NCBI GenBank assembly: GCA_038363925.1
Contig: JAQQWL010000008.1
Span: 1,860,001 to 1,924,000, forward strand
DNA from: Apiospora phragmitis
Lineage: Eukaryota > Ascomycota > Sordariomycetes > Amphisphaeriales > Apiosporaceae
DNA: 64,000 nt
Direction: 5' to 3'
The notes under the pieces are model-generated. The model ran no database searches. It was given only the letters and a program-made list of their open reading frames with translations, and was not told the DNA's origin. The position numbers were made by a program, and so were the translations under genes. Shown here one piece after another: positions 63,791-64,000 of the stretch (positions are counted from its first letter, which is position 1; each line of letters starts with the position of its first letter).

Positions 63791-63818
63791 GGTGTCGGTT
63801 ATGAGGTGACATACGTTA
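63791..63818 (-). repeat. Right terminal inverted repeat of P1
   Basis: 28 bp, exact reverse complement of 22748-22775. A related ggggtgtcggttgtgggg motif lies just inside at 63773-63789, giving the doubled-motif end seen in the other pogo-type elements here. Confidence 0.85.
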
Positions 63819-64000
63819 TCGTGGAGCAGTGAAAGATGTAGAATGCGTATGAATAGATGGATGACCTCTCTGACTTAACCTTATGGCGAGGGAAGAAGGT
63901 GTAGAGCTTATATATACATATGTATGTGTTGATCGGAGCTTCGAAATATCCTATCAGGTATTAGGCAGATAATGCGAAAGAATGTTTGGGTGGTCTAACG
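63819..64000. other. Unique flank right of the nested block
   Basis: Normal base composition returns. If P1 is a single insertion, this DNA was originally next to 22747 and forms the 5' flank of the minus-strand gene at 22318-22745. A palindromic tatatatacatatgtatgtg lies at ~63909-63928. No gene is visible in 182 bp. Confidence 0.45.

Larger units (their letters stand above)
22748..63818 (-). mobile_element. pogo-type transposon P1, expanded to 41 kb by nested insertions
   Basis: The left end at 22748-22775 (begins taacgtatgtcacctcataa) and the right end at 63791-63818 are exact 28-bp inverted copies. Both begin with TA, the usual target dinucleotide of this superfamily. Next to them, aaatggct-type subterminal sequence is also shared (22813-22821 and ~63750-63760 in reverse). 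A DDE transposase relic reads leftward from ~63100. Subtracting F1 (22947-24800), copia-1 (25127-61886) and LINE-3 leaves about 1.6 kb, a reasonable size for a pogo/Fot-like element. The alternative is two independent insertions of the same family in opposite orientation. Confidence 0.6.

Overview
The window is filamentous-fungal (Pezizomycotina-type) DNA. Short 47-65 bp introns with GTRNGT donors, CTRAY branch points and AG acceptors, fungal P450, MFS and rhodopsin-like genes, and very AT-rich repeats almost free of CpA and TpG all point to an ascomycete with repeat-induced point mutation (RIP). The species cannot be named from the sequence.

Layout. (1) 1-5.3 kb: RIP-mutated repeats, comprising the 3' half of a Ty3/Gypsy chromovirus with its LTR, a Copia LTR fragment and a pogo/Fot-type transposase relic whose last ~0.5 kb escaped mutation. 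(2) 5.3-22.75 kb: an island of normal base composition. It holds an MFS drug-type transporter (minus), a P450 (minus, one frameshift), a 7-TM fungal rhodopsin-like membrane protein (minus, three introns), a second P450 (plus, several frameshifts), a small spliced candidate gene and two unrecognised genes (minus). A 639-bp, 5'-truncated LINE copy without RIP lies between the first P450 and the membrane protein. A 370-bp AT-rich patch lies at 21.5 kb. (3) 22.75-63.82 kb: about 41 kb of RIP-mutated DNA that I resolve into one set of nested transposons. (4) 63.82-64 kb: normal DNA again.

The nested block, read from termini and target-site duplications (TSDs), is as follows. A pogo-type element P1 (22748-63818, matching 28-bp inverted ends) contains a Fot1-like element F1, a Copia element (copia-1, 25127-61886) and a truncated LINE. 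Copia-1 contains LINE-1 (29579-46369) and a second Copia (copia-2, 47026-60897, TSD GTTAG). LINE-1 contains LINE-2 (32960-43689). LINE-2 contains pogo element P2 (32985-38641). P2 contains two inverted Fot1-like copies F2 and F3 (34058-37752). Copia-2 contains a full-length chromovirus G2 (49618-57433, TSD AGCTT). When the insertions are subtracted, each host element returns to a plausible length, and the two Copia elements become equal (~6.05 kb).

The gene island looks like a decaying remnant of a secondary-metabolism or detoxification cluster (transporter, two oxygenases, membrane protein). No PKS, NRPS, terpene synthase or pathway regulator is visible, and both P450s are broken. P1 inserted about 2 bp upstream of the ATG of the small gene at 22.3-22.75 kb, so that gene's original upstream DNA now lies beyond 63.82 kb. 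I found no tRNA, rRNA or CRISPR, and no clearly new biological system; the most unusual features are the nested block and the LINE copy that escaped RIP.
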